A DNA stretch of 64,000 nt, taken from positions 140,460,277-140,524,276 of the forward strand of contig OX352761.1 of the NCBI GenBank assembly GCA_947095585.1, written 5' to 3'. Below, piece by piece: positions 63,401-64,000 of this stretch. Numbering within the stretch: position 1 is the stretch's first letter; each line of letters starts with the position of its first letter. Made by a program: the position numbers and the translations under genes. Under the pieces are notes generated by a model. That model was not told where the DNA came from and ran no database searches. It saw nothing but the letters and a program-made list of their open reading frames with translations. The DNA is from Nephrocerus scutellatus. Taxonomy: Eukaryota; Arthropoda; Insecta; Diptera; Pipunculidae.

Positions 63401-64000
63401 ATGAATATGTTGTAGAGTTTGTTCTCGGAATTAATGTCGAGTAGGATTTGGGCCAGCTTTTCCGGATCGGAATTAGACGAGAATCCTGTTATCTGAAATG
63501 GAAAAATTATGTTAGAGTGTTGGCATTTTCTCTCTCTGACTGTGTAGTTTTGGTTTGGCATGGTACTTGAATTTTACTTAATAAAAATAAGCCAATTACA
63601 TTACGGTTGAAGACCTATTGCGATCGCTTCAAACGAAACTTCTTACCTGTGCAAAAAGCCACTTCTCGTCAATGATTTTCTGCTCGAATCTCAATTTATC
63701 GTCTGAATATAAAAGTTCCATGTTGTTGAATCTAGCGGGATGAGGAAAACAAAGTGATTATGGATTGAAAAATAAACAAAACTGGCCACAACTACTCGTA
63801 CTTACAAGATCGTCTCGAACTTGCTGCTGCTGGTGCCTCCTTCCATTTGCATAAAACTCTTGAGAATGGCTCTGCTGTTGTCATGAGATGCAGCAGCAAT
63901 AATCCGCCGGGCTGTGCGTTCAATTTGGTTATCTAAGGCCCTATTAGTTCCCTTTGAATTGAACAGTTTTGCCAATAGTTGCAGTGAGCTGGCAGTCCCA
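45077..64000 (-). CDS. htt: Huntingtin, C-terminal 1303 residues, 12 exons (5' end outside window)
   Basis: Twelve exons joined on the minus strand keep one frame and give 1303 codons plus TAA. Huntingtin is a giant cytoplasmic HEAT-repeat scaffold linked to vesicle transport and autophagy. Identity rests on colinear matches to human huntingtin's C-terminal half: IPVENL...RKFVKR then [13 protein letters not shown] (human 'IPVEFL...[20 protein letters not shown]'), [17 protein letters not shown] (human 'LMLTCMYTGK'), [20 protein letters not shown] (human '[20 protein letters not shown]') and a last exon aligned to the human C-terminus. Low-complexity Asn and Ser tracts occur in the large exon. 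Neighbour AstA-R2 is convergent. The human protein is 3142 aa, so roughly 60% of the gene lies to the right. Confidence 0.93.
45762..46030 (-). CDS. htt: htt exon k
   Basis: 269 bases: [16 protein letters not shown], then [20 protein letters not shown] and [18 protein letters not shown]. It contains the conserved [17 protein letters not shown] motif. Acceptor TTTTCCAG|GC, donor TACCAG|GTTAGT. Confidence 0.93.
46031..48100. other. htt intron j-k, no gene recognised
   Basis: Holds an AACAAT-type simple repeat at about 48020-48066 close to the exon j donor. The phrases GGAAATTCCTGC and AAAATTCCTGCTCG (about 46915-47020) mark a short local duplication. No open frame is supported. Confidence 0.5.
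48101..48245 (-). CDS. htt: htt exon j
   Basis: 145 bases: [20 protein letters not shown] then [16 protein letters not shown], the counterpart of human GLERLLL...LGLMLTCMYTGK. Acceptor TTTCAG|GGG, donor ATATGG|GTAAGT, phase 1. Confidence 0.92.
48329..48358. repeat. (AC)n microsatellite in htt intron
   Basis: About 15 AC units with one interruption, roughly 85 bases upstream of exon j in gene direction. Confidence 0.9.
49360..50600 (-). mobile_element. mariner-type transposase relic in htt intron
   Basis: On the minus strand the translation gives [20 protein letters not shown] (about 50540), IVFSDKGYF, then [12 protein letters not shown]. Near the end, at 50015, is [20 protein letters not shown]. 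These are the ordered motifs of a mariner transposase. A terminus GGGTGTTTTTTTAAAAGAG lies at about 49362. Stops and frameshifts abound. The 5' end is replaced by another repeat at about 50640. Confidence 0.85.
49674..49726. repeat. Perfect 22-bp hairpin
   Basis: Arms 49674-49695 and 49705-49726 are exact reverse complements with a 9-base loop (TGATGGTCG). They lie in the 3' region of the mariner relic. Confidence 0.9.
50640..51120 (-). repeat. Two adjacent copies of the dispersed 366-unit-core repeat
   Basis: Copy one (about 50640-50870) has ATCGGAGATACACATGCGTA, CCCCGAGGCC and AAAATCGGGCTTTAGGAAG. Copy two (about 50885-51117) has ATCACTTG, TTTTAGTAGAAAGTGTTGTC, CCGGAGATAGAGATGTATAC and GGGCTTTAGAAAGTGGGTT. 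Both end with a CGCGAAGTTAAT-like phrase. They match the cores at 31.5, 43.8 and 58.1 kb. Confidence 0.65.
51880..52054 (-). CDS. htt: htt exon i
   Basis: 175 bases: [20 protein letters not shown] to [12 protein letters not shown], aligning with human [22 protein letters not shown]...IIYHCAL. Acceptor TTTACAG|C, donor TTACAC|GTAAGT. No long uninterrupted open frame shows it, because the exon is short; it was found by phase and homology. Confidence 0.87.
52065..52096. repeat. (GA)n microsatellite beside htt exon i
   Basis: A GA run starts about 10 bases upstream of the exon i acceptor in gene direction, unusually close to the splice site. It may replace much of the polypyrimidine tract on the minus strand (CT-rich there), which would be tolerated. 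Confidence 0.85.
52828..53087 (-). CDS. htt: htt exon h
   Basis: 260 bases: [20 protein letters not shown] then a helix pair [19 protein letters not shown], matching human SHLPSRVGALHGVLYVLEC, to HGIVLE plus a split codon. Acceptor ATTTCAG|CAC, donor GAAAG|GTGAGT. The intron that follows (52055-52827) has a GA microsatellite and no gene. Confidence 0.9.
53201..53338 (-). CDS. htt: htt exon g
   Basis: 138 bases, 46 residues: [20 protein letters not shown] through [10 protein letters not shown]. Short helical HEAT-type segment with good splice sites (TTTTCCAG|TGC and CATCAG|GTATGA), both phase 0. Confidence 0.85.
53339..54518. other. htt intron f-g, nothing recognised
   Basis: No coding region or named repeat is seen; the sequence carries an ordinary mix of AT-rich and moderate-GC stretches. 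Confidence 0.5.
54519..54936 (-). CDS. htt: htt exon f
   Basis: 418 bases. A leading T completes a Ser codon, then [20 protein letters not shown], an acidic Ser-rich linker ([20 protein letters not shown]) and [19 protein letters not shown]. It corresponds to human ISHEKLLLQINPER... and FLLELYSRW. Acceptor TTTCAG|T, donor ATTGAG|GTATGT. Part of this exon is duplicated in the adjoining intron at 55063-55133. Confidence 0.87.
55050..55133 (-). pseudogene. Duplicated fragment of htt exon f inside the intron
   Basis: Bases 55063-55133 match exon f bases 54811-54881 at about 64 of 71 positions, from ACGTTGTCCTCGCAATTGCA to GATGACAGATTT and CTCCAAATTC. An AAAGT before it also matches, with about 14 bases deleted. 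The fragment lies about 130-190 bases upstream of exon f in transcription order and has no good splice sites, so it is probably noncoding. Confidence 0.85.
55134..55374. repeat. (CTCACC)n-type minisatellite
   Basis: About 240 bases of CTCACC/CTCACT hexamer variants with CTTACTTACCTC interruptions. A longer composite unit of roughly 85-90 bases appears to repeat (the GTCACTCACCTTACTTACC phrase near 55214 and GTCCCTCACCTTACTTACC near 55283, about 69 bases apart). It begins exactly where the exon-fragment duplication ends. The three overlapping open frames it creates are not genes. Confidence 0.9.
55375..56659. other. htt intron e-f, middle part, nothing recognised
   Basis: No protein family, RNA or repeat I can name. 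Confidence 0.5.
56660..57060 (-). mobile_element. mariner/Tc1-superfamily transposase C-terminal relic
   Basis: Minus-strand frames read [20 protein letters not shown] then HVPNFIF (about 56990-56900), the QxDxxPxH catalytic box region. Then comes [10 protein letters not shown] with the third catalytic region, followed by [20 protein letters not shown] and [15 protein letters not shown]. This is the maT/mariner type C-terminus. Several frameshifts and stops are present. Confidence 0.8.
57541..58082 (-). mobile_element. RTE-clade LINE C-terminal fragment, open frame of 176 codons
   Basis: Reads [60 protein letters not shown], a W-rich segment with [12 protein letters not shown], then [20 protein letters not shown] and stops after LGPTRGYRT. 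This is the standard C-terminal end of an RTE LINE (Y/D GCETW, NKCLR.I..I.WP, RRGRP..TWRR). It is 5'-truncated and inserted in htt intron e-f antisense to nothing else (same strand as htt). The long open frame suggests a fairly young copy. Confidence 0.85.
58090..58235 (+). repeat. Dispersed 366-unit-core repeat, another copy
   Basis: Shares AACCCGATTTCATTG, TTTGCACACATGTGTATA, CATGACAACTGTTTTCATA and a GATCGGACCCC end with the other copies. Confidence 0.55.
58396..58895. other. htt intron e-f, 3' region before exon e
   Basis: No gene recognised; the CA-rich and ACAG-rich simple sequence at about 58850-58880 is next to the exon e donor. Confidence 0.4.
58896..59144 (-). CDS. htt: htt exon e
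   Basis: 249 bases. After completing an Arg codon it reads [20 protein letters not shown], the direct counterpart of human [20 protein letters not shown], and continues to [16 protein letters not shown]. Acceptor TTTTCAG|A, donor ATTAG|GTGAGT. The 2.5-kb intron before it carries a LINE fragment at 61.1-61.4 kb. Confidence 0.9.
59145..61079. other. htt intron d-e, nothing recognised
   Basis: Contains the CA microsatellite at 59915-59936 and GTC-rich bits near 59740. No open frame has a family resemblance. Confidence 0.5.
59915..59936. repeat. (AC)n microsatellite
   Basis: About 11 perfect AC units within htt intron d-e. Confidence 0.9.
61080..61400 (+). mobile_element. LINE remnant related to 27.5-27.9 kb
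   Basis: Shares TCAGTTCGTTCAGCATGTG, GGGCGGTTGATAAAGCAGACC, CCGGAACCTTGAACC and AAATACGAAGATAGTG-like words with 27540-27900, the tail of the R1/Jockey-group relic in AstA-R2. No open frame is kept. Confidence 0.55.
61667..61911 (-). CDS. htt: htt exon d
   Basis: 245 bases. [20 protein letters not shown], a Gly/Ala/Val-rich linker, then [20 protein letters not shown]. The IPVE...RKF segment is among the most conserved huntingtin stretches. Acceptor TATCTGCAG|AAG, donor AAAAG|GTAATA, phase 2. Confidence 0.9.
62104..63492 (-). CDS. htt: htt large exon c with poly-Asn and poly-Ser tracts
   Basis: 1389 bases, 463 residues. The first ~170 residues ([15 protein letters not shown]...) are helical and HEAT-like. 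Later comes NNCNNNNNN (GTT run on the plus strand, about 62887-62904) and a Ser-rich run of about 13 Ser with one Pro (plus 62260-62300). The middle is charged and probably disordered. Acceptor TTTCAG|ATAACA, donor CCAATG|GTATGT; the frame otherwise stops 15 bases into the intron. A 193-codon open frame on the plus strand here is an antisense shadow. Confidence 0.9.
63647..63731 (-). CDS. htt: htt exon b
   Basis: 85 bases, residues 65-93 of the visible protein: [17 protein letters not shown] then [11 protein letters not shown]. Acceptor CCCGCTAG|A, donor GCACAG|GTAAGA, ends in phase 0. It aligns with the human segment around SPDKDWYVHLVKSQ. Confidence 0.88.
63806..64000 (-). CDS. htt: htt exon a (partial, cut by window edge)
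   Basis: Encodes [20 protein letters not shown] through [11 protein letters not shown] plus two bases of a split Leu codon. The donor is ATCTT|GTAAGT. The 5' end of this exon is outside the window, so its true start is unknown. Intron to the next exon is 74 bases. Confidence 0.88.

Overview
The window is animal nuclear DNA, almost certainly from a brachyceran fly. It is AT-rich, its genes are split by GT/AG introns, and it is crowded with decayed insect transposons of the Tc1/mariner, non-LTR (Jockey/CR1/R1-like/RTE), BEL/Pao and Gypsy types. I find two host protein-coding genes and no operons, CRISPR arrays or rRNA genes. The species cannot be fixed from the sequence alone.

Gene 1 (+ strand, 21950-34398) is a complete four-exon class A GPCR of 360 aa, an allatostatin-A/galanin-type receptor best matched to fly AstA-R2. 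Gene 2 (- strand, 45077 to the right edge) is the C-terminal part of huntingtin (htt): twelve exons joined in one continuous reading frame give 1303 residues and a stop. Its 5' exons lie beyond base 64000. The two genes converge 3' to 3', about 10.7 kb apart. From memory, htt (CG9995) and AstA-R2 (CG10001) are also close neighbours at cytological region 98E in Drosophila melanogaster. This supports both identifications and suggests conserved microsynteny.

Layout: 1-21.6 kb is gene-poor. It holds a ~146-bp tandem repeat present in inverted copies about 9 kb apart, an RTE/Helitron-like 3' repeat, a Jockey RT relic, a mariner-derived fold-back, BEL/Pao gag relics, a tRNA-derived element and a LINE ORF1 relic. 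21.9-34.4 kb is AstA-R2; its two long introns carry LINE, MITE and Tc1 relics and a 366-bp near-identical tandem duplication. 34.4-45 kb is the intergenic space, with Gypsy gag, a mariner relic and several LINE 3' ends. 45-64 kb is htt; its introns carry mariner, Tc1-like and RTE relics, microsatellites, and a duplicated piece of one htt exon beside a (CTCACC)n minisatellite.

The two genes are not known to share a pathway. AstA-R2 is a neuropeptide receptor at the cell surface, and huntingtin is a large cytoplasmic HEAT-repeat scaffold. I found no credible previously undescribed system. The observations most worth checking are structural: the exon-fragment duplication in htt, the young 366-bp duplication in AstA-R2, and the fold-back and inverted-repeat structures.
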